DNA of 64,000 nucleotides from Brachyhypopomus gauderio (Eukaryota; Chordata; Actinopteri; Gymnotiformes; Hypopomidae): contig NC_135211.1 of the NCBI RefSeq assembly GCF_052324685.1, positions 13,274,240-13,338,239 of the forward strand. Reading direction: 5' to 3'. Every line of letters starts with the position of its first letter. Position 1 is the first letter of the stretch. Both the position numbers and the translations under genes were made by a program. A model generated the notes under the pieces. It saw only the letters and a list, made by a program, of their open reading frames with translations, was not told the origin of the DNA and did not search any database. This document shows, one piece after another, positions 49,601-64,000 of the stretch.

Positions 49601-52600
49601 ATTGCCATTCACAAATTGATGTGTCTCACACACCACGTCTTCCATGTGCTTCCATCTTTCATGAGGGTGAAGAATCGCCCTTTAGTGGTGATTACTAGGA
49701 ACTGCAAGTTCAGCAAACACAAGGACAGCAAAAATACTATTTACAGTGTTACGTTTTTCTTTTTTTTTGTAAATCCTAGCTACTCTGGAGCTTCCCGGTC
49801 CTCCCCTCCCCCCTCGTGCCCTGCGCAGGTGTCACTGCTGACTCTGTCTGGGTTTTATCTGAGGTCGTGACCCTTGAGAAGGAGTGTGTGCTCTGTGCAT
49901 GCCCGGGCATCCCTTCATGCGTCACCACGGGCCCTCAAAGCCGCCTCTCTGAAAATAGTCATTAGATTATCTGAGTATACAGGACAGATTTGAAGACGGC
50001 GTGGCCGGTTCCTTTCCAAACACGGCAACGTGTTTATCTTCCCTAGACACTCGGGGATCTGCCATCTGGCGGTGTAGGAGTTGCTCCATATCACTGTCCC
50101 AGCTGAAGACTGGCTCCTTTTAGGGAGACCAAGTGGCTTGCATCTGTCTGCAGAAGCGAAGAGTCTGTCCATTGTACTGCTCACTGCGTCACAACCTGCA
50201 GCTCAACTAAAGGCAGATTAAAATAACTTCAGTTGTGGCTAACAGAGAAAATTGATGGTTTCATAATGTTTACAATGCATTTCTCTCATTAACACAGGCT
50301 TTGCTTTATTCCAGTCTATTTTATCTAATAATAAAATAATATTGCATTAACTCAAAAATGTATTTTTCGGGTAGCTTATGAATCTTGTGCCATTTTCCTA
50401 GATGTGAACGAATGTGCCATCGAGCCGTGTAAGAATAGGGGCATATGTAGGGATCTGGATGGAGACTACAGCTGTCAGTGCCCCACCCCTTACGTAGGGA
50501 AGCAATGCCAACTAAGTATGTATACTGACTAACAAGACATTTTCTTCACCACCCACAGATTGAACTTTAATACCATAATGTTTTAGTTAGTTTAATTAAT
50601 GAATTTTTAAAGAAGTCTGACCAACTGCCAGTATCAATGTAGTATATAAATCTTTGAAAATGCCACAAAGAAATGTTTAATACTGTAATATTTTGGGTCT
50701 AACATGTCTCTGCCTTGGCAGGCTGTATCTCTCTGTTAGGAATGGAAGATGGAGGAATAGTGGAGTCCCAGATCTCCGCCTCCTCCGTCTACTTTGGCAT
50801 TCTGGGGTTACAGCGCTGGGGCCCCGAGCTCGCCCGCCTCAACAACCAGGGCATCGTCAACGCATGGAGCCCCGACTCCTATGACCAGAACCCCTGGATT
50901 CAGGTTGGTCAGAAATTTCACAAGGACAGCCTGCTCTCACGGGGACAGCCTGTTGTTTTGGCAAGCTGGCCTGCTCACATCATTAGGTCTTATTATAATA
51001 AGAAAGCGCTGAGTTATTAGATTAGAAAGCCTAAAAAGTTCTTTAGATAAGTTCTGGTAAAAGAATAAAAGTAGTTTTTTCCAGATGAATGTTTGCTAAG
51101 GTTCTAGTGCTGGTATTGCAGATTGACATGCAGAAAAAGATGCGCCTGACGGGCATCATTACCCAGGGAGCCAGTCACATGGGGAAATCCCAATACATCA
51201 AGGCTTTCAAGGTGGCGTCCAGCTACGATGGCAAATACTACTTTATGTACAGAGCCAATGGCCAGAAGACAGCCACGGTGAGCCGCACACCTGAGGCATC
51301 ACCCTCGTTTCCTGGTTTGTACGGGGCTCCTCGGTTTGCAGCTCACGCCTTTGTCGCCACTCCTGCAGGTTTTCTCCGGAAACACGGATAATGACGGTAC
51401 CAAAACAAACTTCTTTGACCCGCCAATTGTGACTCGATATATCCGCATCGTCCCTGTGGTGTGCCGGCAGGCATGCACTCTACGTATGGAGCTGATGGGC
51501 TGTGAACTTGATGGTAATGTACTCTAATCAGTAAGGATGAACCGATCCTTCCTCCTAAACCCAGGGTTTTCCTAATCGGTATTGCAATCCCTGTTTATTT
51601 CTCATTATTAGCTCTTGGCCCGTAGTTAAATTGCATGCAGGGAATGTCGTGTTCCTGATTTTTGCCAACGTGCGATTCCTCTCACATGATGGCGCGTTTT
51701 GCAGTTCGCTCCAGCGCGGTGGGCTGTGCCGACCCCCTGGGCATGAAGTCTCGACTGGTTTCGGACAGCCAGCTGTCAGCTTCCAGTGCCTTCCGCACCT
51801 GGGGCATCGACACGTTCACCTGGCTTCCCCACTACGCCCGCCTGGACAAGCTGGGCAAGACCAACGCCTGGTCTCCAGCCTCCAACAACCGCTCTGAGTG
51901 GCTTGAGGTGGCGTCTTCTTCTACAAGTACTGCACAGTGACACCTTTTCCCACACAGGACTATTAAGTTTGCCATTTCATCCCATAACTACACGAGATTT
52001 AGTGTGCCTTAATGATGGCGTCCCCATTTCGGTAGGAAACATTTATTGTGTGGCCAAATAAACTTCTTCAAACTGTATGTGTACAGATTTTATTATATTT
52101 GTTATTTAAGCCTAACCAGATTTTGGCTGTATTTCACCAACCTTCACTAGGTGGACTTGGGGAAACCTAAAAGAATCACAGGCATCATCACGCAGGGAGC
52201 CAAAGACTTTGGCACAGTGCAGTTTGTGTCTGCCTTCAAGATGGCGTTCAGTGATGATGGCTCATTCTGGACTATTGTAAAAGAGGAAGCAACCAAGACA
52301 GACAAGGTCAGTGAATATTACAATATTTCAATTATATATTTTTTCTATATGTTTTCCTAAATATTTATCCATGTATCTATCTTTTTTAAGGATTCGGGGA
52401 ATGTAATATAGAATATTAAACATGTTTGTGTGATATTAAACTAATGTTTAACTGTCTAATGTTTAACTGATATTAAAATAATATTTAATATTGAGCGAAT
52501 TGGCAATTATAGAAACAGAATTATGCTAAAACACTTCTCCAAACCAACCTAACTGTCCAGTTCTTCCTAAAACAAGTCTGAGCATTGGTCCTGGACAGGC

Positions 52601-53894
52601 ATCCTTCTGTCACAGATTTGCTTCCTGCTATAGTACTAAACAAGAATTGAATATCAATTGCAAAAAGGGAGGATGGGTGTAATACAATCTCACATGTCCA
52701 AACCTTCCAATCAGTATACCTCTGAAAATCATTCAGACGATCAGACATCACATAAGCCTTACTAGAATTAATGTCAATGTTACCTGTTTTAACACCTTAC
52801 CACCTGATTCTGTGAGATGCAAGGTTGAGATCACTGGGATGTCCTGATTTTTATGAAATGTGTGATCTATACAGTCAGTTTGAAGACTGTGTGGAATCTG
52901 TTACTCCAAGACAATCACAATGTGTTTTGATCAATATGTAAAAACACTGTAATCAGTGTTTCAGTTTTAGACCGCAGCTTTGTGTACATTTACAGTTCTA
53001 CACAGCTTGTACCACATGTGGCTTTTTTCTTGGAAAGAAGGAAGTCTGTGTTTTGTAGGGGCGTCGGCTTTCTGACTGTTCAGAGTGAAGCGGACATAGG
53101 TTGGAGGCAACAGATGTACCACCAGTTTTGCATCGAAAGGGGAGAAATTAAATGAGTTTAATTTCCTAGACTTTGGAAAGGTATTCAAAGGACTTAATTT
53201 GATTATGTACACCATATGCCCAGGAGTGAAGGATTAAGCAAATTAGAAAGAAAACACAAGCGTAGGTTCTCTGGGTCTTTAACCTCTCTAAAGACCTCAG
53301 GACTGGGTTTGGTTAGAAAACCAAGTTCCAGTTTCTTCTGTTTATGAGCCTTTAAGAAGTACAGGAGCCCCACCCAAACCAGACGTTCTTTGTGTGGTAT
53401 ATCAGTCCACAGTTTCCTATTTTCCTCTGGTCCAGGCACTGTCTATCGTGAGATGTTTATTGAGATCATAGGCAGTCTCTTCTTCTCAAGATTCTCTCAA
53501 CATGGTTTAGTTTGTGGCTTCTCTAAGGAAAGGCTTATGTGGAAAATTCCATATTATGGGTTGTTGTTGTGGGCAGTGGCGAAACCTCTTGATCTATTAA
53601 AATCATTCATGTTTGACCTCCATGTGACCCAAGATATGGTATTGCTCAGTGCAAAACTGATGTGATACCTGGATGTCTTCCTGTGTAACCCACCTATACA
53701 CAGACCCACCAAACTCAATAACATATGTACTGTCCGTGTGTCCATTCCAGATATTTGAAGGCAACATTGACAACAACACGCACAAGAAGAACTTGTTTGA
53801 GAGGCCTTTCTACGCCCGCTTCGTGCGCTTCCTCCCATGGGAGTGGCATGAGCGAATCACTGTCCGCATGGAGCTCCTGGGCTGTGATGGTTAG
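45646..53894 (+). CDS. mfge8: MFG-E8 / lactadherin-like EGF-discoidin protein
   Basis: Secreted glycoprotein that bridges phosphatidylserine on cells or vesicles to integrins. Ten coding exons: 45646-45721, 46642-46767, 46885-47016, 50402-50515, 50722-50903, 51122-51277, 51369-51513, 51705-51907, 52151-52306, 53751-53894 (stop TAG), with matching phases, giving 477 residues. Order: signal peptide (about 1-24), EGF1 27-67, EGF2 69-111 with the integrin motif RGD at 89-91, calcium-binding-type EGF3 (VNECAIEPC) 113-149, then two F5/8-type C (discoidin) domains at about 151-307 and 318-475, each ending in MELLGC-like words. The two discoidin domains repeat the same exon pattern. The domain order is also that of EDIL3; adjacency to hapln3 and acan favours mfge8. 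The first residues of exon 8 (VRSSAVGC) depend on the chosen acceptor. Confidence 0.92.
45920..45937. repeat. Poly-G tract
   Basis: Run of 18 G in mfge8 intron 1. Confidence 0.9.
46595..46623. repeat. (TG)n microsatellite
   Basis: Short TG run just upstream of the exon 2 acceptor of mfge8. Confidence 0.95.
47209..47817 (-). mobile_element. Solo LTR of a retrovirus-like element
   Basis: The 609-bp block begins TG and ends CA in both senses, and lies between TTTTG (47,204-47,208) and CTTTG (47,818-47,822), an imperfect 5-bp duplication. On the minus strand it has TATAAAAG at 47,394-47,387, then AATAAA at 47,293-47,288, then a short U5-like end TTTCTAACA, which is promoter to polyadenylation order for an LTR. 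No gag, pol or env sequence lies next to it, so it is a solo LTR. It sits in mfge8 intron 3, antisense to the gene. Confidence 0.65.
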
Positions 53895-54037
53895 AGACCT
53901 TTTTGAGGGCTGGGGGCTGTCTGATCCATCTCCATTCACCCCAACCTCTGCCCCAAGCCGCTCTCTCAGACTCCTGCTGATGTCTGTATTGCCTAGATGG
54001 TAGCACAGTCACTGCTCGTTATTGGTTGCATTTAGCA

Positions 54038-54043
54038 AATAAA
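54038..54043 (+). terminator. mfge8: Candidate mfge8 polyadenylation signal
   Basis: First AATAAA after the mfge8 stop codon, 144 bp downstream. Further AATAAA words occur at about 54,727 and 55,028, so longer 3' ends are possible. Confidence 0.55.
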
Positions 54044-54049
54044 ATTGTA

Positions 54050-56340
54050 CTGACTCTGCATTGTCTTAATGGCATTGCAACTAAGAATTTTAGCATTTTC
54101 TAATAGCATTCCTTTTACACTTCTGCCTGTTTTTAACATAATCCTAATGTTAATATGTGCACTTTCTCTTGGGTCGCACAATGCTGCAGAGTTATCACGC
54201 AAGCAGAAGATGACACTGTTCATATAGCACATGTTAGTTTAATGAGAAGATGTTGTAGGTAGGTTATAGTGGTTATGCGATAGTGGTTAGTTTGTCTTTA
54301 ACACCGCCATGCATTGCCGCAACCATTTTTAGTGTACGCGAACCATGGATTTGACGTACAACCAAATGTTCGTACAATCCAGGTAGCTCCCAAATTTACT
54401 TAAGTGCAACTTATCAAATATTACATTCTTCTCTGTGGGTAAAGTTCTCCAGTCAGATTGTAGATTTCACTCCAGATTTTCACTCCAGACTGGTTCCTGC
54501 TACTCTTGGCTGATGCCTGATGGGAAACCTATCATTTGACCTCACTGTGCCTCCAAGCCTATGTGGACATTTTGACCACCCCCCACAATCAGCAGGGTGT
54601 CAAGTGACTCATTTAATTTAAGGTTTTTAAGGAATGGAATACAAGTTAAAAGGATGTGACTCAATAATCCTTTGGAGCTTTTGAGTACATTTTTGTAATC
54701 AGTCTAAATATAGTCAGGGATTGTGCAATAAATTGACAAAAAAAAAACACTGATATTGTGGAAAGACTATGATTGAAAAGGTTATTCTCAGCCCTATATT
54801 GATATTAAAATTGTCCTAACACATTCATCTGAGGTTGCAGCATTTGCTTTGCAGTGGCTATATTTCTTTGCATTTTAATGTGATGTCAAATTCATGTTGC
54901 ATTATATTCCTTTTTATTTATTGACAGTTTAAACAGCCAAATTCATTGAGAAGTATAAAATCTTGAAGGTTTTTTACCTTTTGTAAAATATTTTCTGTTT
55001 TTCTTTAACAAAATGTAAACAAAATCATTAATAAAAGATTGAAGGACACTGCTTTGGTTTTGCTTGACTTTTTGCAAGTTTACCTGTGCTGTGTAAGCCT
55101 TTGGCATCTTTTGTGGAATTAAACAACAAACACCAACAGGGCTTCAAATGATTGGTTAGAAGCTGACCTGAGCCTCCAGACATAGCTATGAATGTCTAAA
55201 GCCCTGATTAGAGTTAGTGTCTCGTAGAACGATTAGCATTTCAAAGCATTTCACTGCTAGTTGTACCGTGTGTGAGAAATAAACTGATTTGATTAAGAAA
55301 TGGAGAACAAAGCAGACCCTTGTCTTGGCACTGTGTACACCGTGCAGCCTAACAAGAAGCCCATACATTCACCATTCGCAACACCATCTTCCTTCAGCCT
55401 ACTGTTTATTGCAAAAAATTACAGGCCCCTACTGATGACCTCCTAGCCTGTTATTCACACCAGTTTAGCATTCCTAGCCTGGGGCCGGCCCTTTCATCTG
55501 AACGCATACCGCCCCCCAAACGGCCACGACGGCTCCGAGTGTTTGGGGGGGGAAAGGCTCAGGATTCAAGAGGTGCTCCAAAATCAGTTGATAAACTGGC
55601 TAAGAACCTTCTCTCCGCAGTGTCAGATCGGTATCTGTCCAGGTGCTTGCTGCCTGTGCTGGTGGGTGTTGCTTGAGGAACAGTCACTTCTGGCCCCTCT
55701 CAAGACCTGGCTTGCAGTCTGTCAGGTTTACAATGGTAAGAGTGACATGTTTGATTTACAGAAAGATCTCCTGAGGTCCTGGCCCATCCTGAAAACAATA
55801 ATGACTTTCTGAAGAACCATCATTATCTTATAAACAGTGCCATAACCTCTTCCTAGATCAGTGCCAGTTGGATGCCTTCCCACAGTGTTGTGGTGAACAG
55901 TCTTTTTCTTACAGGGATTCATGACAGCTGTTTCCGGATGAGCTCATTTGTTATGACTTAGGTTGTAGTGATAGGTGGACTATACTATGCACTAAGAGGA
56001 AGTAAACAGTACAGCAGTATACTTAACGGAAGGACAGTATATTTAAGAGGCTGACAACAAGTCTCTAGCTCATGAGAACAACCAGTTATTAGGTAACAGC
56101 AGATTGTCATTTACCCGTTAATTGACAGTATTGTTATTAATGAGTTGTAGTTAAACCCGTTATATTTTCATGAATTTATGTTCATGAATTTTAACAATGC
56201 CTAATGATATGGATATCTTTTTTTCGATGAAGACAGTGGAATTCCCGCGGTTGCGGTAGTGGTTTCCCCGCTATGGCTTACAAACATGCGTGAGATGGAC
56301 ATCTTCTGACGAGCTTTCTTCAAGCGTACGTCACATTCTC
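54050..56340. other. mfge8-hapln3 intergenic region
   Basis: AT-rich DNA with no recognised coding exon. It probably contains further mfge8 3' UTR and the hapln3 promoter. Confidence 0.45.
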
Positions 56341-56442
56341 TCCTCTCCCTCTCCGCAGCGGCGCCTGACCTGCGCTGCGCAGCTCGTGTGTTTTACTTCA
56401 GGAATTGGGATTAAGGAACGCAGAACAATTAAGGACCATTGT
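56341..56442 (+). other. hapln3: Candidate hapln3 noncoding first exon
   Basis: A CpG-containing stretch (GCGGCGCCTGACCTGCGCTGC at 56,359) leads to a good donor, GT|GTGAGT, at 56,442/56,443. The coding exon downstream has a strong pyrimidine tract and acceptor TTTTTTTAG ending at 56,941, so a spliced 5' UTR is expected. The start of this exon is a guess. Confidence 0.4.
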
Positions 56443-56552
56443 GTGAGTAAATGTTTGAACGTTATCGTTGGTTCAGTTTGGGTTGCAGGTGAAGTTACTG
56501 AAGTAGTTTAATTCTTGTTAATGGAGTGCAGCGGGTATTTAGAAAATATCGT

Positions 56553-56556
<4 letters not shown>

Positions 56557-56628
<72 letters not shown>

Positions 56629-56650
56629 CTATAATTCATATATATATATA

Positions 56651-56710
<60 letters not shown>

Positions 56711-56727
56711 AGATATAGATATATATG
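56557..56727. repeat. (AT)n and AGATAT microsatellites
   Basis: (AT)n at 56,557-56,627 and 56,637-56,692, then about five AGATAT units to 56,727. It lies in the presumed 5' UTR intron of hapln3. Confidence 0.95.
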
Positions 56728-57023
56728 AATTCTATCCATATTGGTTTAAGAATTTATTTTAAATTGGGTTTGTTGTGATAGGCTAAATGAAAACATAATA
56801 ACGCGAAAATAGTATTAACGTGTTTTACAGCAACATGTGATTAATTATTTAATAATGTAATTGTACAGATATATTTACAGAGAGAGAGAGAGAATCACTA
56901 TAAAATATAACGCTGTTTTTTCTTTTCTTTTCTTTTTTTAGAGGACCTACTTTTCGTTTTCCTGTTCTAATAGTCTAATAGTTTCTCCGTCAATTAGGAC
57001 ATTTTCAGAAAGAGCGGCGCGAA

Positions 57024-58912
<1,889 letters not shown>

Positions 58913-59011
58913 AAACATACTGAGGCTGACCCAGAGTTCACCTTGGCAAGGCCAGTGTGAATGAACATGGTATCCTTGCCTTCCAACGAGCTGAAACTTA
59001 ATGTTTGAACT

Positions 59012-59017
59012 AATAAA
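59012..59017 (+). terminator. hapln3: Candidate hapln3 polyadenylation signal
   Basis: AATAAA 100 bp after the hapln3 stop codon. Confidence 0.6.
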
Positions 59018-60268
59018 GCTGCAGAGGTTGGATGAGATTGTGAAAATGGATGGAAAAGTTTCACTTTCTATCCAGTGGTAATAGATTCATTCTTGGGTTG
59101 CATTCAGGAGTTTAGTCCAGTGGGGTGACCATATAGAAATTACATTTGCCAGTTCCAGTGGCAAGTTACTATGCTTTGTGAGCTTAATTTCATGAATCTT
59201 CCAGTAATCTCTTCTCTCAATTCTAGCATCAAATGTCAAGTTTATCTTTCATATTTTGTAATTATATAGTGATATCTATATATATATCACTAGAGGACAA
59301 GTCAACTTAAAGGCCTATATATTTATTGAATGTGCCTTTTCTGATCTTTGGTGAGTCTGATGAGTTCTAATGACAGGAGCAAATTTTCTCCAATTTGGTT
59401 AGAATTAGAACTTTGATAAGCTGTGTTGCTCAGCATCATTCCTGGAACCGTTTCCAAAGAGATCAACTTCTTACCTTATTATGCAGCAAAAATGTAATAA
59501 TGTGAAGAGGGTCTTGTGGATATTTATCATTATGTACTTAGCCATGCCTGTTTTTTTATTATGTTTAAAAGGTGTACATTGTTCTTGCTATGCAGAATAA
59601 TCCCTCTAAAATCTGAATATTTTTGTACTGTAATCTATACCTTTGTTGCCTATGAATGTATTATCAATGTCATTTTGGTAAAGCAAATAGCTAAAATATA
59701 TAAATATGTTAAAGTGATTAAATAATCCTTCTGTGTACGGTGTGTTTTTCAAGTTGTTTTTTTCTGCACTTTCTGCAATATTTCTGCTAAATATTTAGAT
59801 GGAAGTCAAGGGATCAACTGGACCACATTTGGCCATATATTTTACTATATTTTTATACATTTAAAAAAATCTGCAACAGAATGCCATACTATGGCGCCAC
59901 CACTAGGGGTCTCAGTTCATGAGATTTGGCAGTGGACATGAAGGAGCACCAGGCAGGAGGGGAGACAGGGCGCAGTGCATCAGGAGACCCATTAAAGGGC
60001 CTATTCAGCTGAAGGGAGTCTGTGTGCCTGCACCACACCCCATCAGGCATATGGCAACTCCTGTAATTTCACAACTCTTAATTCAGAAAAACTTGCTATT
60101 CACTAACCACAAATACATTTTGATTGGCACGGACAAGGTGAGAATACTTAACTTTCCATTGCCTGTTAACAATAAATACATTTTTTAAAGTAAATAAATT
60201 AAAGTTTATTCTTGATTGGTATGTTTCCTTAAGAAAATCACAAAGAGTCCTGTATGAAAAGTGAATAT
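59018..60268. other. Region between convergent hapln3 and acan
   Basis: AT-rich spacer between the 3' ends of two convergent genes. No exon was recognised. Confidence 0.5.
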
Positions 60269-60274
60269 TTTATT
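60269..60274 (-). terminator. acan: Candidate acan polyadenylation signal
   Basis: AATAAA on the minus strand, about 1.5 kb past the aggrecan stop. It would define a long 3' UTR (60,250-61,810). Nearer signals on this strand may also be used. Confidence 0.4.
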
Positions 60275-61810
60275 TGGCAATTTTTCATGGTTTTCCTTTT
60301 AACCAATCAATGTATTTGAACACATTGTGCATCTTCTATGATTTAATGTACATAATTTGCAAAGATGACATTCTGTACTGGAGTGAAATTAAACCTTCAC
60401 AACTCCATGGCAGCGCCTGTCTCTCCGTGCGCACTTCACAGCTGTTGTGAAGGTGCACCCTACTGAGATATGAACTAAGTCATAGTCAAGTAAAGGAGAA
60501 CTTTTCAACTGCATCTTTTTTCAAACAGAACGATATGATTTTTATTTTTTGGGGGGGGCATAGAGACATGTCCATTTTGCTTACATCAAAATGCACACAA
60601 TTGAATAGTTTTACTATTCAGTTCTACACTGGTGATGAAAACGAGACTGCAGTCTACAAAAGAGCTCCCCCAAATCTCAGGGGTAGAGAGGCACTGCCTC
60701 TCCCATGTACTAAAGCAGAAACAAGAGCAATGTGCTTCAGAAACAAAACCATAAGGCACTTGTCGTAACGACATCTCTGAGGTGTTCTGAGATCTGACAG
60801 TGACAGTGATGGCACTGCGGGGGTCGCCCAGGCCACTGTGGTCTCACAGTGCTGCGTCCAGCACAGCCTTCAGTCAAAACATGAAAACAAACAGCACAAA
60901 TTCAAGCAGACAATCTGACAGGATCTGCCTGTCTAGCCCTCCTTCTGACAAAAGTAACGCTTATGTGTTGGTATGTATTTCACATGGTTTTGTTGCCTGA
61001 ATATTTTGGACCGTCAAATTGCCAGATACGATGTCATACTGTGACAAATCAATAAATACTCCTAATTTCACATTACAATGGCTGTTATTAGGTGTTTTCA
61101 AAAATGTATTACACTTTTTAAATTTTTTCCTTATTTGTATGGTTAAACAAAAATAAATTAATTGTATGTAAACCTCTTCTTTATGGCTATGAACGATTCT
61201 AGATTACCTATCCATTCTTTGAGACTATAGATCGAAATAATACTTTGTGTCATCTTTCATATTCTATGTTCTATATAGTAAGTGCTGTAAAAACTTTGTA
61301 CTTGCAAACTTCATATTATGGTGCTCAAAAGGGGAAGAAAGCAAAAAAAAAAAAAAAACCCTCAAAAAACCCCCTTAGTTTCTTAGTTCTTAGTTTTTCC
61401 CTTTTGCTGCAAAATTCCAGACAGTCTGGACGAAGGATCCTCCTCTGCACAGTTTAGTAAAAATTCAACAGATATTTGGAGGCAACCTGATGAATGTCTG
61501 AAGTCTGGAATGAAACTGTACGATGTAGTCTGTGAAAACCTCTGAAGAGTTCAGGAGCAAGTGCAGCGATCCAATTACACTACTGATGTTAATAATACTT
61601 TCATAAATAAAGTGAATTCTTGGATGAGGTGAAAAAAAAAATCCCAAAAAAAGATCTTACTGTCTCAAGGCAATCATCTATGTATGCACGCTGGGACGCT
61701 ATATACAGGAGAGGGACTTGTCTTAAAAATAACACTTTTTGATATGAAATGTTTACTTAGAAAATAACTTTCTGATTCTTAATATCTCTCAACTACCTCT
61801 TTATAATTCA

Positions 61811-63750
61811 TTACAATTGTTTCCTGACTGATGTTCGCCTGGTAGACCATTGCCTAGTAGATCTCTTTAGAAGTCTGTTGTTGATTTCTATAAAAGAAAA
61901 AAAATTATGAATATATTTAAATATGTAAACAGTGAGAAAGTTTTATGCATGTATGTGTGTACAACAATTACTTACGGGCTATACATTCCACTTGTGGCTT
62001 TTGCCACTGTCCATCTGCCATGCAGCGGACCACAGGCAGGTGGCGCTGTCTGAAGCCATCATTGCACTGATACCTGATTACAGAGTTGACCTGATAACGC
62101 TCCTTTCTGTTCCCAAACATCTTGGCATTCTTCACTTCAGGAGGCTGGCCACATTTGACTAAGAAAAAAAAAAAACAAATTCCACAGCTCTGGAATGAGT
62201 AGCCACACTGGATTAAGACAGATTAAGAGTGTGTTGTTTTATTCTCAATTTTATATGTATTACATACTTGGGCCAGTTTTGCATGTAAATGGTAGATGGT
62301 AGTTGCAAGGTACATCATTCCACTGGCCGTTTTCATGCCAGATCATCACCACACAGTCCTCACCAGAGTTAAAATAATTGTCTGGCTGATTAGGCCTCCA
62401 GTTCTCATATTGCTGAGGCGAAAACATTTAAACACAGTCAAGCATTACATCTCAGTCAAAAGGGACTGTTTGTAGTGTAGCACCAAAGTGTGTCAGCATG
62501 GTGGGTAGTGTGGGCTGTTGAATGCACTCACCATTGGGGTTCCATCTGACCACTGGAAGTCATTTTCAAATGTCTTATCATTTAGTCCAATCCACTGGTA
62601 GTCCTGTGCGTGGGCTGTAAGAAAGAGAGAGCCATTAAACTGGGATGGGAAACACATACATTCACATATGCATGTGTATAGCACACAAGCACAGAGCACG
62701 CGCATGCTCTGAGCACACATTAATCCTGCCTACATTAGTCACTCACAGTTGACAAAGGCCTGTTCCTCCCGGTTGGTGATGCTAACCAGGTGAGCTCCAA
62801 GCTGTCTGCAGTGTTGTTCTGCCTCCTCCCACGTCTCCCGCTCCGAGAAATGCAGGTAGCAGTGGCCCTGAAACTTAGTCCAGCCCTCCTCACACTTCTC
62901 TATGTCTGGAGTGAGACATGAGGGAGTGGGAGTCACACTTTTCTCCAGGGAGCCATGTTCTTACCATGGACCCTGTAGAGCAATGTTTAGGGACACAAGG
63001 CTCTTGTATTTCAGATAGACCAGTGGAAAGAAAAAAAAATCATGTAGGGCTATGAAATTAATTACTTCTTCCAACAAAACCAACAAATCTCTAACAACAA
63101 ATCTAGTTGGTGTAGTGTAGGTAAGGAATCAATGAATCAGTAGTGTGTTTATCCACAGCTCACACCCTTGGCAAGCGAGTTTACCATTCATGTCTATGTA
63201 GGGTCAAGAATAAACATCTCAGAGAAAACAACATGGACTGAAACGGACGAGGACTGATCCAGCCCTATTTCTAGAGTCTGCTCACATGGAAAAAAATGAA
63301 CAGCTCAGGGAAAAACTCTCACACCTGTCTAACTCTCATACCTGTTTGAGTTAATGAGAGACAACTGTGTTGGGCCCTCAACCCTTTCACACTCACCTGC
63401 AATGGCATCATTTATTCCTTTACCGCACCTCCTCCACTACACCTTTCTTCCAGCCACTCACCACCTCACAGAAAACATCTACAGCTATCTAACTCAACTC
63501 AACGGACCTCGGTTCTGACACGCTACTGCCACCAGAAGGCCAGACTGTGCCTGCGCCTCCCACTGAGATTGTGTTTCATTGGTTTCGGTTGTTTTTGGGA
63601 CGTGGTTAGTAAAATTAGCTGAAGCAGACCTCGTACCGATCTCACAGCGGTCCCCTCCATAGCTGGGCAGGCATAAGCATTTGAAAGTGTCCTCTACCTC
63701 CACACACGTGGCTCCATTGGCACAAGGGTTTGAATGGCAGACATCATCCT
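61811..63750 (-). CDS. acan: Aggrecan core protein, C-terminal part
   Basis: Large chondroitin-sulfate proteoglycan of cartilage and other matrices; only its G3 end is in the window. Coding exons (minus): 63750-63637 ([18 protein letters not shown]), 62905-62747, 62614-62532 and 62412-62268 (C-type lectin domain with [15 protein letters not shown] and [12 protein letters not shown]), 62158-61976 (CCP/sushi: KCGQPPEV ... RCMADGQW), and 61887-61811 (basic tail ending in TAA). Phases agree throughout and the first exon needs an upstream G. The lectin carries the QPDN and WND calcium-site words. The short Arg-rich tail ([10 protein letters not shown]) resembles aggrecan rather than versican, and the neighbour hapln3 supports this. 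The hyaluronan-binding and glycosaminoglycan-attachment exons lie beyond 64,000. Confidence 0.93.
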
Positions 63751-64000
63751 CTGCAAATAAAGTTTCTGCAGTTAAGACTGATGACTTCAAAGAGACCCTC
63801 AGGGTGGGGGGTGGGGGGGGTCAGGGGGTCATGCTTTGGTAGAACACCACTGCTTATGGAATCAGAAGTCATGTACCAATGCAACATACTGATCCAGCTC
63901 AAATCAGAAAACCAAACCTGTCGAGCGAGAGGAAACTTATTTCCATCTGTTGCCCAATGACAAGAGCTTTCAAGGTTTCAAATTGCTTTCCATGGTGGTT
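63751..64000 (-). other. acan: acan intron at window edge
   Basis: Sequence upstream of the EGF exon. It contains a G-rich run at 63,805-63,826 and no further exon that I can recognise. Confidence 0.6.

Noticed and set aside
49437-49800. Possible hAT-type element (CAGTGGCAGATCTAGG ... CCTAGCTACTCTG)
   Set aside because: The ends are only weakly inverted and no 8-bp target duplication was found, so it is not called.
61811-63750. Versican rather than aggrecan
   Set aside because: EGF-lectin-CCP order fits both, but the short Arg-rich tail and the adjacent hapln3 favour aggrecan. In vertebrates versican is linked to hapln1.

Overview
The window is vertebrate nuclear DNA, almost certainly from a teleost fish. 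It holds five spliced protein-coding genes with GT-AG introns, many dinucleotide microsatellites, and Tc1/mariner and hAT-type relics whose ends match families common in fish. No bacterial, plasmid or CRISPR feature is visible. Gene models were assembled by hand, joining exons by frame, splice sites and remembered protein families. No transcript or database evidence was available.

Layout. Bases 1-23,000 are gene-poor: no conserved exon was recognised, only microsatellites, a 34-bp and a 17-bp minisatellite, a CpG-rich patch near 9.2-9.6 kb and Tc1-like relics. From 24.3 to 27.2 kb on the minus strand lies an insulin-like growth factor 2 gene (4 coding exons, 208 aa). A TATA box sits upstream, and a 1.46-kb Tc1-like element begins 80 bp beyond that TATA box. 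From 29 to 34.8 kb the DNA is intergenic and contains a short hAT-type element and an internally deleted Tc1-like element. From 34.8 to 44.5 kb on the minus strand lies a complete carnitine palmitoyltransferase 1 gene (774 aa, CPT1A-like). It carries two alternative copies of one exon. From 45.6 to 53.9 kb on the plus strand, head-to-head with cpt1a, lies mfge8 (signal peptide, three EGF repeats, two discoidin domains, 477 aa), with a solo LTR in its third intron. From 57.0 to 58.9 kb on the plus strand lies hapln3 (Ig-V plus two Link domains, 359 aa). From 61.8 kb to the window edge on the minus strand lies the 3' part of an aggrecan gene (EGF, C-type lectin, CCP/sushi, basic tail).

The mfge8-hapln3-acan trio is the same linkage as on human 15q26. 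Hapln3 (link protein) and aggrecan act together on hyaluronan in the extracellular matrix. Igf2 (secreted growth factor) and cpt1a (mitochondrial fatty-acid import) are functionally unrelated neighbours.

The strongest unusual observation is the pair of in-phase, sequence-divergent copies of the exon carrying the FNTSRVPG motif of CPT1. Using both or neither would shift the frame, so productive transcripts must choose one. No wholly new multi-gene system was found.
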